From Achromobacter pulmonis (GTDB taxonomy: Bacteria; Pseudomonadota; Gammaproteobacteria; Burkholderiales; Burkholderiaceae_B), in contig NZ_CADIJV010000040.1 of the NCBI RefSeq assembly GCF_902859765.1, positions 1-41,040 of the forward strand: a stretch of DNA of 41,040 bases. The letters run 5' to 3'. This document shows positions 1-11,492 of the stretch, piece by piece. Every line of letters begins with the position of its first letter. Within the stretch, counting starts at the first letter, position 1. The position numbers and the translations under genes were made by a program. Below the pieces are notes generated by a model. That model saw only the letters and a program-made list of their open reading frames with translations. It had not been told where the DNA came from and did not search any database.

Positions 1-1148
1 CCGCCGCGCCCATGGGCGGCGCGCCACCGCCAGGCATGCCGGCGCAGCCCGCCGCGCCCGCTCCCGTCGCGACCACCGCGGCGGCCGCGGCCGTGAACGC
101 GGACGCCGCCAACATCGTGTACGAGCGCTCGCGCCTGAACACCGACCTGACGTTCGAGAACTTCGTGACGGGCAAGGCCAACCAGCTGGCGCGCGCCGCC
201 GCGCTGCAGGTGGCCGAGAACCCGGGCACCTCGTACAACCCGCTGTTCCTGTACGGTGGCGTGGGTCTGGGCAAGACCCACCTGATCCACGCCATCGGCA
301 ACGCCATGGTGGCCGCGGGCACCGGGGTGCGCGTGCGCTACGTGCACGCCGACCAATACGTGTCCGACGTGGTCAAGGCCTACCAGCGCAAGGCGTTCGA
401 TGACTTCAAGCGCTACTACCATTCGCTCGACCTGCTGCTGATCGACGATATCCAGTTCTTCTCCGGCAAGAACCGCACGCAGGAAGAATTCTTCTATGCG
501 TTCGAAGCGATGGTGGCGCAGCGCAAGCAGATCATCATCACCAGCGACACCTATCCGAAGGAACTGTCGGGCATCGACAGCCGCCTGATCTCGCGCTTCG
601 ATTCCGGCCTGACGGTCGCGATCGAGCCGCCCGAACTCGAGATGCGCGTGGCGATCCTGCTGCGCAAGGCCGAGTCCGAGGGCGTGCCGATGCCCGAGGA
701 AGTGGCGTTCTTCATCGCCAAGCACCTGCGCAGCAACGTGCGTGAACTCGAAGGCGCGTTGCGCAAGGTGCTGGCGTATGCCCGTTTCCACGGCCGCGAC
801 GTGCTGACCGTGGACGTCTGCAAGGAAGCCCTGAAGGATCTGCTGTCCGTGTCCAACGGCCAGATCACCGTCGAGAACATCCAGAAGACGGTGGCGGATT
901 TCTACAAGATCAAGGTCGCCGACATGTATTCGAAACGCCGGCCGGCCAATATCGCCTTGCCGCGCCAGGTCGCCATGTACCTGGCCAAGGAGCTGACCCA
1001 GAAAAGCCTGCCGGAAATCGGCGATCTGTTCGGTGGCCGTGACCACACCACCGTATTGCATGCCGTACGCAAGATTTCCGACGCCCGCGCCAAGCAAGCG
1101 GAGCTCAACCATACCCTGCACGTGTTGGAACAAACTCTAAAAGGATGA
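1..1148 (+). CDS. dnaA: Chromosomal replication initiator DnaA, 5' end outside the window
   Basis: AAA+ initiator that binds DnaA boxes, opens oriC and loads the helicase. The frame is open from the window edge, so the N-terminal domain I and its start codon lie upstream. The visible part begins with a low-complexity Ala/Pro linker (domain II, to about base 110). The AAA+ core follows, with Walker [10 protein letters not shown] near 255-280, Walker [11 protein letters not shown] near 435-465 and a sensor segment [10 protein letters not shown] near 580-610. The C-terminal DNA-binding domain has the signature [15 protein letters not shown] near 1030-1075. The stop at 1146-1148 lies 2 bases before the preferred dnaN start. 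Family assignment is certain; only the missing start is unresolved. The tight junction with dnaN leaves no room for an origin between them, so oriC probably lies upstream of dnaA. Confidence 0.97.
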   Translation, partial: AAPMGGAPPPGMPAQPAAPAPVATTAAAAAVNADAANIVYERSRLNTDLTFENFVTGKANQLARAAALQVAENPGTSYNPLFLYGGVGLGKTHLIHAIGNAMVAAGTGVRVRYVHADQYVSDVVKAYQRKAFDDFKRYYHSLDLLLIDDIQFFSGKNRTQEEFFYAFEAMVAQRKQIIITSDTYPKELSGIDSRLISRFDSGLTVAIEPPELEMRVAILLRKAESEGVPMPEEVAFFIAKHLRSNVRELEGALRKVLAYARFHGRDVLTVDVCKEALKDLLSVSNGQITVENIQKTVADFYKIKVADMYSKRRPANIALPRQVAMYLAKELTQKSLPEIGDLFGGRDHTTVLHAVRKISDARAKQAELNHTLHVLEQTLKG

Positions 1149-1150
1149 CC

Positions 1151-2260
1151 ATGCAACTCGTACAAACCACACGCGATGCATTGCTGAAACCGCTGTCGAC
1201 CGTGGCGGGCATCGTCGAAAGACGCCATACCCTGCCCATCCTGGCGAACATCCTGATGCGCAAGGAAGGCAACAAGGTTGCCTTCATTGCGACCGACCTG
1301 GAAGTGCAGATCACCACGCATGCCGACTTTGGCGTGGGTCACGACAACGAGTCCACCACGGTCGCGGCGCGCAAGTTGCTGGACATCCTGAAGGCCCTGC
1401 CGGACACCGGCGACGTGCGCCTGGCGCTGGCCAGCAACAAGCTGTCGGTGCAGTCGGCCAAGAGCCGCTTCGCGTTGCAGACGCTGGCCGCCAGCGAATT
1501 CCCCACCGTGGCCCAGCCCGAGCAGTGGGATGTGTCGCTGACCATGCCGCAACGCACGCTGCGCCACCTGTTCAACATGGTGCACTTCGCCATGGCGCAG
1601 CAGGACATCCGCTACTACCTGAACGGCATGCTGCTGGTGTTCGAACCGGGCCGCGTGCGCGCGGTCGCCACCGACGGCCACCGCCTGGCGCATTGCTCCA
1701 CCGAAGCCGACGGCATCAGCGAACGCCACGAAGTCATCGTGCCGCGCAAGACCGTGCTGGAAATGCAGCGCCTGCTGGAAGACTCCGATGAGCCCGTCTC
1801 GATCGACGTGGCGCCGGGCCAGATCCGTTTCCGCTTCGGCGATGTCGAGCTGGTGTCCAAGCTGGTCGAAGGCAAGTTCCCCGACTTCACCCGCGTCATC
1901 CCGACCAACTACACGCGCCACTTCCTGGTGGGCCGCGAGGCCCTGCAGGGCAGCCTGCAGCGCGCCGCCATCCTGACCACCGACAAGTTCAAGGGCGTGC
2001 GCCTGCAACTGGCGCAGAACCAGATGAAGATCTCGTCCTCCAACGCCGAGCAGGAAGAGGCGCAGGAAGAAATCGACATCGATTACGGCCACGAACCGCT
2101 GGACGTGGGCTTCAACGTCGGCTACCTGCTCGACGTGCTGGCCAACGTCAAGGTGGACAACATCCAGTGGTCGGTCATGCCCGATGCCAATGCGTCGGCG
2201 CTCATCACCCTGCCCGAAGACGACCAGTTCAAGTACGTCGTCATGCCCATGCGGATCTGA
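1151..2260 (+). CDS. dnaN: DNA polymerase III beta subunit (sliding clamp)
   Basis: Ring-shaped processivity clamp that tethers DNA polymerase III to DNA. The product is 369 residues, the usual length, and covers the three clamp domains. Recognisable stretches are [19 protein letters not shown] at the N-terminus, [12 protein letters not shown] in the middle domain and the C-terminal end YVVMPMRI, which forms part of the partner-binding pocket in this family. Two starts are possible. ATG 1145 overlaps the dnaA stop (ATGA) but would sit directly on the Shine-Dalgarno-like AAAAGGA. ATG 1151 has that sequence at good spacing and gives the familiar MQLV start, so it is preferred. It is probably co-transcribed with dnaA. 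Confidence 0.97.
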   Translation: MQLVQTTRDALLKPLSTVAGIVERRHTLPILANILMRKEGNKVAFIATDLEVQITTHADFGVGHDNESTTVAARKLLDILKALPDTGDVRLALASNKLSVQSAKSRFALQTLAASEFPTVAQPEQWDVSLTMPQRTLRHLFNMVHFAMAQQDIRYYLNGMLLVFEPGRVRAVATDGHRLAHCSTEADGISERHEVIVPRKTVLEMQRLLEDSDEPVSIDVAPGQIRFRFGDVELVSKLVEGKFPDFTRVIPTNYTRHFLVGREALQGSLQRAAILTTDKFKGVRLQLAQNQMKISSSNAEQEEAQEEIDIDYGHEPLDVGFNVGYLLDVLANVKVDNIQWSVMPDANASALITLPEDDQFKYVVMPMRI

Positions 2261-2337
2261 GTCCGCGTCAATGTGGGTTTGTGCCGCCCGCGGGCCCGAT
2301 GGCCCGCCGGCGGTCCGGCCGCCAGGCCGTTCTTTAA

Positions 2338-4803
<2,466 letters not shown>

Positions 4804-4842
4804 TCGTATCGCCGGCGCGTCCTGCGCGATCCGGAATACATG

Positions 4843-4874
4843 AAAAAGGGGCTGCCTGTGCGCAGCCCCTTTTT
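4843..4874. terminator. Rho-independent terminator between gyrB and the convergent LysR gene
   Basis: A perfect 13-bp stem, AAAAAGGGGCTGC paired with GCAGCCCCTTTTT, encloses a 6-base loop. The A run on one side and the T run on the other let it work in both directions. It therefore probably ends both the gyrB transcript and the minus-strand regulator transcript that finishes at 4915. Confidence 0.9.
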
Positions 4875-4914
4875 AATTTCCTGTGCGATCGGCCCGTGAG
4901 CCGCCGCGCGTGGC

Positions 4915-5838
4915 CTACCCCTGCACGTCGCTGGCCCACGGCTCCGCCGTCAACCGTTGTGCCAGATATTCGATCAGCGCCTGCACCCGCGCTGGCCGCC
5001 GGCGTCCCGGCGGCGTGACGATGTGCAGCGCGATCGGGTCGACCTGCCAGTCGTCCATCGCGGTTTCCAGCGCGCCCGATTGCAGGTCTTCCCAGGCCAG
5101 GAACTCCGGCTGCAGCGCCAGGCCCAGGCCGGCTTGCAACGCCGGTGACAAGGCCTCGGCATTGTTGACGTTCAACTGCACCGGCAGCGATTGCGAGAAC
5201 TCGCCGTGCTTGTCGTGGCGAAAGCGCCAGCTCGACCCGTTGCGCGCATACATGTATTGCAGCGCGGTGTGCTGCGCCAGGTCGCGCGGGTGCCTGGGCC
5301 GGCCGGCGCGCTTGAAGTAGCTGGGCGCGCCCACCAGCAGGATGCGCACCGAGCACAGGCGCCGCGCCAACAGGGTCGAGTCCACCAGGTTGGAGATGCG
5401 CAGGGCCAGGTCGAAGCGTTCGGACACCAGGTCGGATTGCTTGTCGTTGAACTCGACTTCCAGGTCGACCTCGGGATGGGCCTGCATGAAGGGCGGCAGC
5501 ATCGGCGCCAGGTGGGTGACGCCGAACGACATGGGCGCGGCCAGGCGGATCTTGCCGCGCAGGCTGGTGGATTTTTCCGTGACCTCGGCCTCGACCGCCT
5601 CGCCTTCTTCGAGGATGCGGGCGGCGCGTTCCAGCGCCGCGTAGCCGGATTCGGTCAAGGACATGCTGCGCGAGGTGCGGTGGAACAGCATGGTCTTCAT
5701 CTTGGTTTCCAGCCGCGTGATGGTCTTGGAGACCGTGGCCTGGGACAGGGACAGTTCGGCCGCCGCCTTGGCGAAGGAGCCCGTGTCGGCGACCTTGGCG
5801 AAGATCGCCCAGCCCTCCAGATCCGGCAGTTTGTTCAT
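4915..5838 (-). CDS. LysR-family transcriptional regulator
   Basis: A 307-residue LysR-type regulator. The N-terminal winged helix-turn-helix (about residues 8-65) contains GSFAKAAAELSLSQATVSK followed by the linker helix TRLETKMKTMLFHRTSRS. The rest matches the two-lobed effector-binding domain and includes GKIRLAAPMSFGVTHLAP near residue 95, a common opening of this domain. The gene is divergent from the YcaC-like hydrolase gene at 6153 with 314 bases between them. That arrangement suggests it controls the run 6153-11951 and itself. The effector is unknown. The family call is secure; the regulatory target is inferred from position. Confidence 0.9.
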   Translation of the reverse strand: MNKLPDLEGWAIFAKVADTGSFAKAAAELSLSQATVSKTITRLETKMKTMLFHRTSRSMSLTESGYAALERAARILEEGEAVEAEVTEKSTSLRGKIRLAAPMSFGVTHLAPMLPPFMQAHPEVDLEVEFNDKQSDLVSERFDLALRISNLVDSTLLARRLCSVRILLVGAPSYFKRAGRPRHPRDLAQHTALQYMYARNGSSWRFRHDKHGEFSQSLPVQLNVNNAEALSPALQAGLGLALQPEFLAWEDLQSGALETAMDDWQVDPIALHIVTPPGRRRPARVQALIEYLAQRLTAEPWASDVQG

Positions 5839-5869
5839 GGTGGTTCTCGCGAAGAAAGTCGCGTCGATG

Positions 5870-5884
5870 ATAGCGGCTGACTAT
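5870..5884. promoter_or_regulatory. Candidate LysR box in the 5839-6152 divergent intergenic region
   Basis: ATAGCGGCTGACTAT has inverted ATAG/CTAT arms and fits the T-N11-A pattern of LysR-type operators. It lies 32 bases upstream of the regulator start, where an autoregulatory site is common. In the rest of this 314-base region I see no convincing sigma-70 promoter, RNA gene or small coding frame. The stretch just before 6153 carries GAGAGAG, a usable ribosome-binding site for the hydrolase. Confidence 0.4.
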
Positions 5885-6152
5885 GTGGCGAACAAGAATG
5901 CCCCGACGGCGTGGGCCGGTAACGGCCATGTCACGGGGATCATGCAAAAAATGGAAAGGATGGAATTCCCGGTTGCGGATTCTCAGGCGGCGGGTGCTTC
6001 CCTAATATGCCCCTACCGACACACGACGTGAACGAAACCCTGCAAGCGGCAGTTCGGACACGACGGCAACGGAGCAGGCCGCAGCGGCTTGCGCAGGACC
6101 CCGAATTCACTTTGCCGCATTTTCCTGACCGATTCCTTGAGAGAGAGCCATC

Positions 6153-6839
6153 ATGTCCGCCAACAAATACCTCGAAGTCCTGACCCCGCAAAACAGCCAG
6201 ATCATCTTCATCGACCAGCAGCCGCAGATGGCGTTCGGCGTGCAGTCGATCGACCGCCAGACGCTCAAGAACAATGTGGTGGGCCTGGCCAAGGCCGCGC
6301 GCGCCTTCAACATCCCGACCACCATCACCACCGTGGAAACCGATGGGTTTTCAGGCAACACCTTTCCCGAGTTGCTGGCCGTGTTCCCCGAGAACAAGAT
6401 CCTGGAACGCACCTCGATGAACTCGTGGGACGACCAGAATGTGCGCGATGCGCTGGCCGCCAACGGCCGCAAGAAGATCGTGGTGGCGGGCCTGTGGACC
6501 GAAGTGTGCAACACCACGTTCGCGCTGTGCGCCATGCTGGAAGGCGACTACGAAATCTACATGGTGGCCGACGCCTCGGGTGGCACGACGGCCGACGCGC
6601 ACAAGTACGCCATGGACCGCATGGTGCAGGCCGGCGTGGTGCCGGTGACCTGGCAGCAAGTCATGCTGGAATGGCAGCGCGACTGGGCCCGCAAGGAAAC
6701 CTATGATGCCGTGACCGGCATCGCCAAGGAACACTCGGGCGCCTATGGCATGGGTATCGATTACGCCGTGACCCACGTCCACAAACTGGCCGAGCGCGTG
6801 CAGCATGGCGAACGCATCGGCCCCAATCCGGCCAAGTAA
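6153..6839 (+). CDS. YcaC-like isochorismatase-fold hydrolase
   Basis: Cysteine hydrolase of the isochorismatase superfamily, closest in pattern to E. coli YcaC, whose physiological substrate is unclear. The 228 residues carry the expected triad: D21 in IIFIDQQ, R86 in ILERTSMNSWDD (Arg where many relatives have Lys; YcaC also has Arg) and C119 in GLWTEVCNTT. The cis-peptide-type VVAGLWTEVC segment is intact, so the enzyme should be active. About 25 extra residues at the C-terminus extend past the YcaC length. It is the first gene of a plus-strand run divergent from LysR and is followed 105 bases later by the MFS gene. The start is supported by GAGAGAG upstream. Reaction and substrate cannot be stated. 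Confidence 0.88.
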   Translation: MSANKYLEVLTPQNSQIIFIDQQPQMAFGVQSIDRQTLKNNVVGLAKAARAFNIPTTITTVETDGFSGNTFPELLAVFPENKILERTSMNSWDDQNVRDALAANGRKKIVVAGLWTEVCNTTFALCAMLEGDYEIYMVADASGGTTADAHKYAMDRMVQAGVVPVTWQQVMLEWQRDWARKETYDAVTGIAKEHSGAYGMGIDYAVTHVHKLAERVQHGERIGPNPAK

Positions 6840-6944
6840 GCCGCAAGCCGCGGGTGACCGGCGATCCGGCGCCCGCGGCGATTCTCCTCGTTATCCACGG
6901 CGGGGGCGCGCGACGAGCCGCCCTGGCGATCCCGGAGCGCTTCC

Positions 6945-8534
6945 ATGCCAGTCAATTCCACGCCCTCGCGGGGCGGTTTCGCCCCCCTGCGCCAATCCGT
7001 CTTTGCCGTGCTGTGGGCGGCCGCGGTGCTGGGCAACGTCGGCAGCTTCATGCGCGACGTCGCCAGTTCCTGGTTGGTGACCGACCTGTCGGCCAGTCCG
7101 GCGGCGGTGGCGTTGATCCAGACGGCGGCCACGCTGCCCGTCTTCCTGCTGGCGATTCCCGCCGGCGTGCTGTCGGACATTCTCGACCGCCGGCGCTTCC
7201 TGATCTTCGTGCAGGTGTTGCTGGCCTCGGTCAGCGGCACGCTGTTGCTGCTATCGCATTTCGGCGCGCTGACGGTCGATTACCTGATCGCGCTGACCTT
7301 TGTCGGCGGCATTGGCGCGGCGCTGATGGGGCCGACCTGGCAGTCGATCGTGCCGGAGCTGGTGCCGCGAGAGGACCTCAAGGGCGCGGTCGCGCTCAAT
7401 TCCCTGGGCATCAATATCGCGCGCGCCATCGGCCCGGCGGCCGGCGGCCTGATCCTGGCCAGCTTCGGCGCGGCGGTGACCTACGGCATGGACGTATTGA
7501 GCTATGTGTTCGTGATTGGAGCGCTGCTGTGGTGGAAGCGCCCGGCCAAGACCGACAGCGCCCTGTCCGAGAACTTCTTCGGCGCGTTCCGGGCCGGCCT
7601 GCGCTATACCCGGGCCAGCAAGGAGCTGCATCGCGTGCTGTTGCGCGCCGCCGTGTTCTTCCTGTTCGCCAGCGCGCTCTGGGCTTTGCTGCCGCTGGTG
7701 GCGCGGCAGATGCTGGGAGGGTCTTCGGGCTTCTACGGCGTGCTGCTCGGCGCCGTGGGGGCGGGGGCCATCATCGGCGCCCTGGTCATGCCGAAGCTGG
7801 GCGCCAAGCTCGATGCCGATGGCCTGGTGCTGCTGGCCTCGGTGGTCAGCGCGGGGGTGATGGGCGTGCTGGTGTTCGCGCCGCCCCAGTGGCTGGCGGT
7901 ACTGATGCTGGTGCTGCTGGGCATGGGCTGGATCACCGCGCTGACGACGTTCAACGGCGTGGCCCAGGCGATCCTGCCGAACTGGGTGCGCGGCCGCGGC
8001 CTGGCGGTGTACCTGATGGTGTTCAACGGCGCGATGGCGGCCGGCAGCCTGGGCTGGGGCCTGGTGGCGCGAGAAATCGGCGTGCCGTATGCGCTGGTGG
8101 CCAGCGCCACCGGCCTGGTGATCGTGGCGTTGCTGTTTCACCGGGCGCGGCTGCCGGTGGGCGAGGCCGACCTGCAGGCGTCGAACCACTGGCCGGAGCC
8201 GCTGGTGTCCGCACCGGTGGCGAACGATCGCGGGCCGGTGCTGATCCAGGTCGAGTACCGCATTCGCCAGGAAGACCGTCCCGCGTTCCTGGACGCGATG
8301 CGGCGCCTGTCGCAGGAGCGTCTGCGTGACGGCGCCTATGCCTGGGGCGTGGTCGAGCACACCGGCGATCCGGAGCGCGTGGTGGAGTGGTTCTTCGTGG
8401 AGTCGTGGGCCGAACACCTGCGCCAGCATCACCGCGTCTCGCATGCCGACGCGGATCTGCAGGCCGAGGCGCTGCGTTTCCATACCGGCGCGGACAAACC
8501 CGAAGTGCATCACTTCCTGGCATTGAAGCCTTGA
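6945..8534 (+). CDS. EntS-type MFS transporter with a soluble C-terminal domain
   Basis: Inner-membrane major-facilitator transporter of the MFS_3/EntS-like group, many of which are exporters. Residues 1 to about 405 form about 12 hydrophobic helices, with the loop signature AGVLSDILDRRRFL between helices 2 and 3. After about residue 420 comes a roughly 100-residue soluble segment (VLIQVEYRIRQEDRP through VHHFLALKP) resembling the antibiotic-biosynthesis-monooxygenase (ABM-like) ferredoxin fold that some members of this family carry. Total length is 529. It lies in the run controlled by the divergent LysR, 43 bases before the pirin gene. The substrate is unknown; siderophore export by EntS itself does not establish it. 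Confidence 0.85.
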   Translation: MPVNSTPSRGGFAPLRQSVFAVLWAAAVLGNVGSFMRDVASSWLVTDLSASPAAVALIQTAATLPVFLLAIPAGVLSDILDRRRFLIFVQVLLASVSGTLLLLSHFGALTVDYLIALTFVGGIGAALMGPTWQSIVPELVPREDLKGAVALNSLGINIARAIGPAAGGLILASFGAAVTYGMDVLSYVFVIGALLWWKRPAKTDSALSENFFGAFRAGLRYTRASKELHRVLLRAAVFFLFASALWALLPLVARQMLGGSSGFYGVLLGAVGAGAIIGALVMPKLGAKLDADGLVLLASVVSAGVMGVLVFAPPQWLAVLMLVLLGMGWITALTTFNGVAQAILPNWVRGRGLAVYLMVFNGAMAAGSLGWGLVAREIGVPYALVASATGLVIVALLFHRARLPVGEADLQASNHWPEPLVSAPVANDRGPVLIQVEYRIRQEDRPAFLDAMRRLSQERLRDGAYAWGVVEHTGDPERVVEWFFVESWAEHLRQHHRVSHADADLQAEALRFHTGADKPEVHHFLALKP

Positions 8535-8577
8535 TGGCATCGCCATCGCATTCGAGTCCCCGTCCTGGAGCCGCATC

Positions 8578-9282
8578 ATGATCGAGCGCCGTCCCCTCAC
8601 CACCCTGGGCCACGCCCGCCGCGGCTGGCTCGATGTGAAGCATCATTTCTCGTTCGCCCATTACCAGGATCCCCGGCGCATGCGCTGGGGCGCGCTGCGG
8701 GCCTGGAACGACGAGACCATCGCGCCGGGCGCGGGCTTCCCGCCGCTGCTGCACATGGATATGGAGATCATCACCTGCGTGCGCGAAGGCGCCCTTACGC
8801 ATGAGGATGACCTGGGCAACCGCGGCCGCACGCGCGCCGGCGACGTGCAGGTCATGAGTGCGGGCAGCGGCGTGACGCATGCCGAATTCAACATGGAGGG
8901 CGGGCCGGCGCGCGTGTTCCAGATCTGGTTCGAGCCGGACCGCCGCGGTATCCCGCCCAGCTGGGGCCGCAAATCGTTTGCGCGGGAAGCCTGCAATGGC
9001 CGCTTCGTCACGCTCGCCAGCGGCATCGAAGGCGATGACGATGCCTTGCCGATCCGCTGCGATGCGCGGCTGCTGACCGTGGCGCTCAAGGCGGGCGAAG
9101 CCGCCACCTATCAATTCGCGCGCGGCCGCCGCCGAGGCTACCTGGTTTCTTCCAAAGGCCGGCTGACCGTCAACGACGTGGAGATCGGCAGCGGCGACGG
9201 CGCCGCGATCCTGGACGAGACCGACGTGCGCATCACCGCGCTGGACGACGCCGAGCTGCTGTTGGCCGATATCCACGCTTGA
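8578..9282 (+). CDS. Pirin-family bicupin with one metal ligand replaced
   Basis: Two-domain cupin of the pirin family (234 residues, like E. coli YhhW). Family members bind a metal through H57, H59, H101 and E103 of the N-terminal cupin, and some have quercetinase activity. Here the N-terminal cupin runs through DMEIITCVREGALTHEDDLG and GDVQVMSAGSGVTHAEFN. H59, H101 and E103 are present, but the usual HPH ligand pair reads LLH, so position 57 is Leu. This may abolish or change metal binding. The C-terminal cupin is shorter and lacks an obvious site. It sits between the MFS and XapX genes, with the XapX start 26 bases downstream. The role in the pathway is unknown. Confidence 0.9.
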   Translation: MIERRPLTTLGHARRGWLDVKHHFSFAHYQDPRRMRWGALRAWNDETIAPGAGFPPLLHMDMEIITCVREGALTHEDDLGNRGRTRAGDVQVMSAGSGVTHAEFNMEGGPARVFQIWFEPDRRGIPPSWGRKSFAREACNGRFVTLASGIEGDDDALPIRCDARLLTVALKAGEAATYQFARGRRRGYLVSSKGRLTVNDVEIGSGDGAAILDETDVRITALDDAELLLADIHA

Positions 9283-9307
9283 CCCCATCATCCCAGAGAG
9301 AATGCCT

Positions 9308-9568
9308 ATGAAGATCTATCTACTTTCCCTTGGCGCCGGCCTGCTGGTCGGCGTGGTGTACAGCCTGCTGCAGGTGCGCTCGCCCGCGCCGCCGCTGGTG
9401 GCGCTGATTGGCCTGCTCGGCATCCTGGTCGGCGAGCAGATCGTGCCGGTGGGCAAGCAGCTGCTCAACGGCACCGCCTTCGTCGCCGCCTGCGACAAGG
9501 AGCGGGCGGTGAGCCACGTGTTCGGGCAATTGCCCGGCCGCCAGGCGCAGGACAAAGATCAAAGCTGA
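9308..9568 (+). CDS. XapX-domain small membrane protein
   Basis: An 86-residue protein with two hydrophobic helices (about residues 3-20 and 26-44) matching the XapX domain, whose function is not known. Recognisable sequence is LSLGAGLLVGVVYSLLQVR followed by VALIGLLGILVGEQIVP. ATG 9302 is in frame, but the AGAGAG ribosome-binding site at 9295-9300 would be only one base away. ATG 9308 gives normal spacing and the typical MKIYLLSLGAG start, so it is chosen. The gene is tightly packed between pirin and amidohydrolase genes. XapX proteins are often found next to isochorismatase-fold hydrolases and amidohydrolases (general recollection), which fits this setting. Confidence 0.82.
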   Translation: MKIYLLSLGAGLLVGVVYSLLQVRSPAPPLVALIGLLGILVGEQIVPVGKQLLNGTAFVAACDKERAVSHVFGQLPGRQAQDKDQS

Positions 9569-9585
9569 TCCAAAGGAGAATCCCC

Positions 9586-11481
9586 ATGCCAAATGCTTCA
9601 ACCCCCACCCCCGACATCATTTTCCACAACGGCCGCATCACCACCCTGGACCGCGCCAAGCCGCAGGCCAGCGCCGTGGCGATCAAGGACGGCCGCTTCG
9701 TCGCCGTCGGCACCGATGCCGAAGTCATGGCGCTGGCCGGCCCGGCCACGCGGCGCGTCGACCTGAAACAACGCGGCGCCCTGCCCGGCCTGTTCGACAA
9801 CCACACCCACGTGGTGCGCGGCGGCCTGAACTACAACATGGAGCTGCGCTGGGACGGCGTGCGCTCGCTGGCCGACGCCATGGCCATGCTCAAACGCCAG
9901 GTGGCCATCACGCCCGCGCCGCAGTGGGTGCGCGTGGTGGGCGGCTTCACCGAGCACCAGTTCGCCGAGAAGCGCCTGCCCACCATCGACGAGATCAACG
10001 CCATCGCGCCCGACACGCCGGTGTTCCTGTTGCACCTGTACGACCGTGCCCTGCTCAACGGCGCCGCGCTGCGCGCGGTGGGCTACACCAAGACCACGCC
10101 CAACCCGCCGGGCGGCGAAATCATCCGCGATGCGCAGGGCAACCCCACCGGCCTGCTGCTGGCCAAGCCGAACGCGACCATCCTGTATGCGACCTTGGCC
10201 AAGGGCCCCAAGCTGCCGTTCGACTACCAGGTCAATTCCACGCGCCACTTCATGCGCGAGCTGAACCGCCTGGGCGTGACCGGCGTGATCGACGCGGGCG
10301 GCGGTTTCCAGAACTATCCCGATGACTACGCCGTGATCCAGAAGCTGGCCGACGAAGGCCAGATGACGGTGCGGCTGGCCTACAACCTGTTCACGCAGAA
10401 GCCCAAGCAGGAAAAGGAAGACTTCCTGAAGTGGACGTCGAGCGTGAAGTACAAGCAGGGCACCGACTACTTCCGCCACAACGGCGCCGGCGAGATGCTG
10501 GTGTTCTCGGCCGCCGACTTCGAGGATTTCCGCGTCGAACGCCCGGATATGCCGCCGGAGATGGAAGGCGAGCTGGAGGAAGTGGTGCGCGTGCTGGCGC
10601 AGAACCAGTGGCCGTGGCGCCTGCATGCCACCTATGACGAGACCATCTCACGCGCGCTGGATGTGTTCGAGAAGGTCAACCAGGACACGCCGCTGGCCGG
10701 CCTGAACTGGTTCTTCGACCATGCCGAGACGATCTCGGACAAGTCGATCGACCGCATCGCCGCGCTGGGCGGCGGCATCGCCGTGCAGCACCGCATGGCT
10801 TACCAGGGCGAGTACTTTATCGAGCGCTACGGCGCGGCCGCGGCCGAGGCCACGCCGCCGATCGCCAAGATGCTGGACCGCGGCGTGAAGGTTTCGGCCG
10901 GCACCGACGCCACCCGGGTCGCGTCCTACAACCCGTGGGTGTCGCTGTCGTGGATGGTGACGGGCAAGACGGTGGGCGGCACCCGCCTCTATCCGGCGCG
11001 CAACTGCCTGGACCGCGAGACCGCGCTGCGCATGTGGACCGAGAACGTGGCCTGGTTCGCCAACGAGGAAGGCAAGCGCGGCCGCATCCAACCGGGCCAA
11101 CTGGCCGACTTCATCGTGCCGAGCAAGGACTACTTCCGCTGCGCCGAGGACGAGATCTCGTTTCTGACGTCCGAGCTGACGGTGGTCGGCGGCCGCGTGG
11201 TCTATGGCGCGGGCGAATTCGGCCCGCTGGACGACAACGCGCTGCCGCCCGCCATGCCGGACTGGTCGCCCACGCGCCTGTTCGGCGGCTATGCCGCCTG
11301 GGGCGACCCCGACGGCGCCGGCCGCAATTCGCTGGGCTACCGCAACATGGCGGCCTGCGGCTGCGCCAGCAGCTGCGGATTGCATGGCCACGATCATGCC
11401 AAGGCCTGGACCTCGAACGCGCCCAGCTCAGACTTGCAGGGCTTTTTCGGCGCCCTGGGTTGTTCCTGCTGGGCGGTTTGA
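9586..11481 (+). CDS. YtcJ-type amidohydrolase with Cys/His-rich C-terminal tail
   Basis: Metal-dependent hydrolase of the amidohydrolase_3 (YtcJ-like) family, 631 residues. The N-terminal small beta domain (PDIIFHNGRITTLDRAKPQA) leads into the TIM barrel with the metal-binding H73/H75 in LFDNHTHVVRGG. Further His residues lie in WRLHATYDE and WFFDHAET, and the late metal Asp is in VSAGTDATR. The family acts on amide or carbamate-like bonds, but the substrate here cannot be told. The last 45 residues are unusual: C591, C593 and C597 are followed by H600, H602 and H604, and CSC (C626, C628) ends the protein. The next gene begins 11 bases after the stop. A GGAG ribosome-binding site precedes the start. 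Confidence 0.88.
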   Translation: MPNASTPTPDIIFHNGRITTLDRAKPQASAVAIKDGRFVAVGTDAEVMALAGPATRRVDLKQRGALPGLFDNHTHVVRGGLNYNMELRWDGVRSLADAMAMLKRQVAITPAPQWVRVVGGFTEHQFAEKRLPTIDEINAIAPDTPVFLLHLYDRALLNGAALRAVGYTKTTPNPPGGEIIRDAQGNPTGLLLAKPNATILYATLAKGPKLPFDYQVNSTRHFMRELNRLGVTGVIDAGGGFQNYPDDYAVIQKLADEGQMTVRLAYNLFTQKPKQEKEDFLKWTSSVKYKQGTDYFRHNGAGEMLVFSAADFEDFRVERPDMPPEMEGELEEVVRVLAQNQWPWRLHATYDETISRALDVFEKVNQDTPLAGLNWFFDHAETISDKSIDRIAALGGGIAVQHRMAYQGEYFIERYGAAAAEATPPIAKMLDRGVKVSAGTDATRVASYNPWVSLSWMVTGKTVGGTRLYPARNCLDRETALRMWTENVAWFANEEGKRGRIQPGQLADFIVPSKDYFRCAEDEISFLTSELTVVGGRVVYGAGEFGPLDDNALPPAMPDWSPTRLFGGYAAWGDPDGAGRNSLGYRNMAACGCASSCGLHGHDHAKAWTSNAPSSDLQGFFGALGCSCWAV

Positions 11482-11492
11482 GGAGGCCGGCC

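Noticed and set aside
1140-1155. Replication origin between dnaA and dnaN
   Set aside because: The two genes practically overlap and no box cluster fits in; the origin is more likely upstream of dnaA, outside the window.
6891-6899. TTATCCACG as a DnaA box
   Set aside because: The last base breaks the consensus and the site is isolated between two genes.
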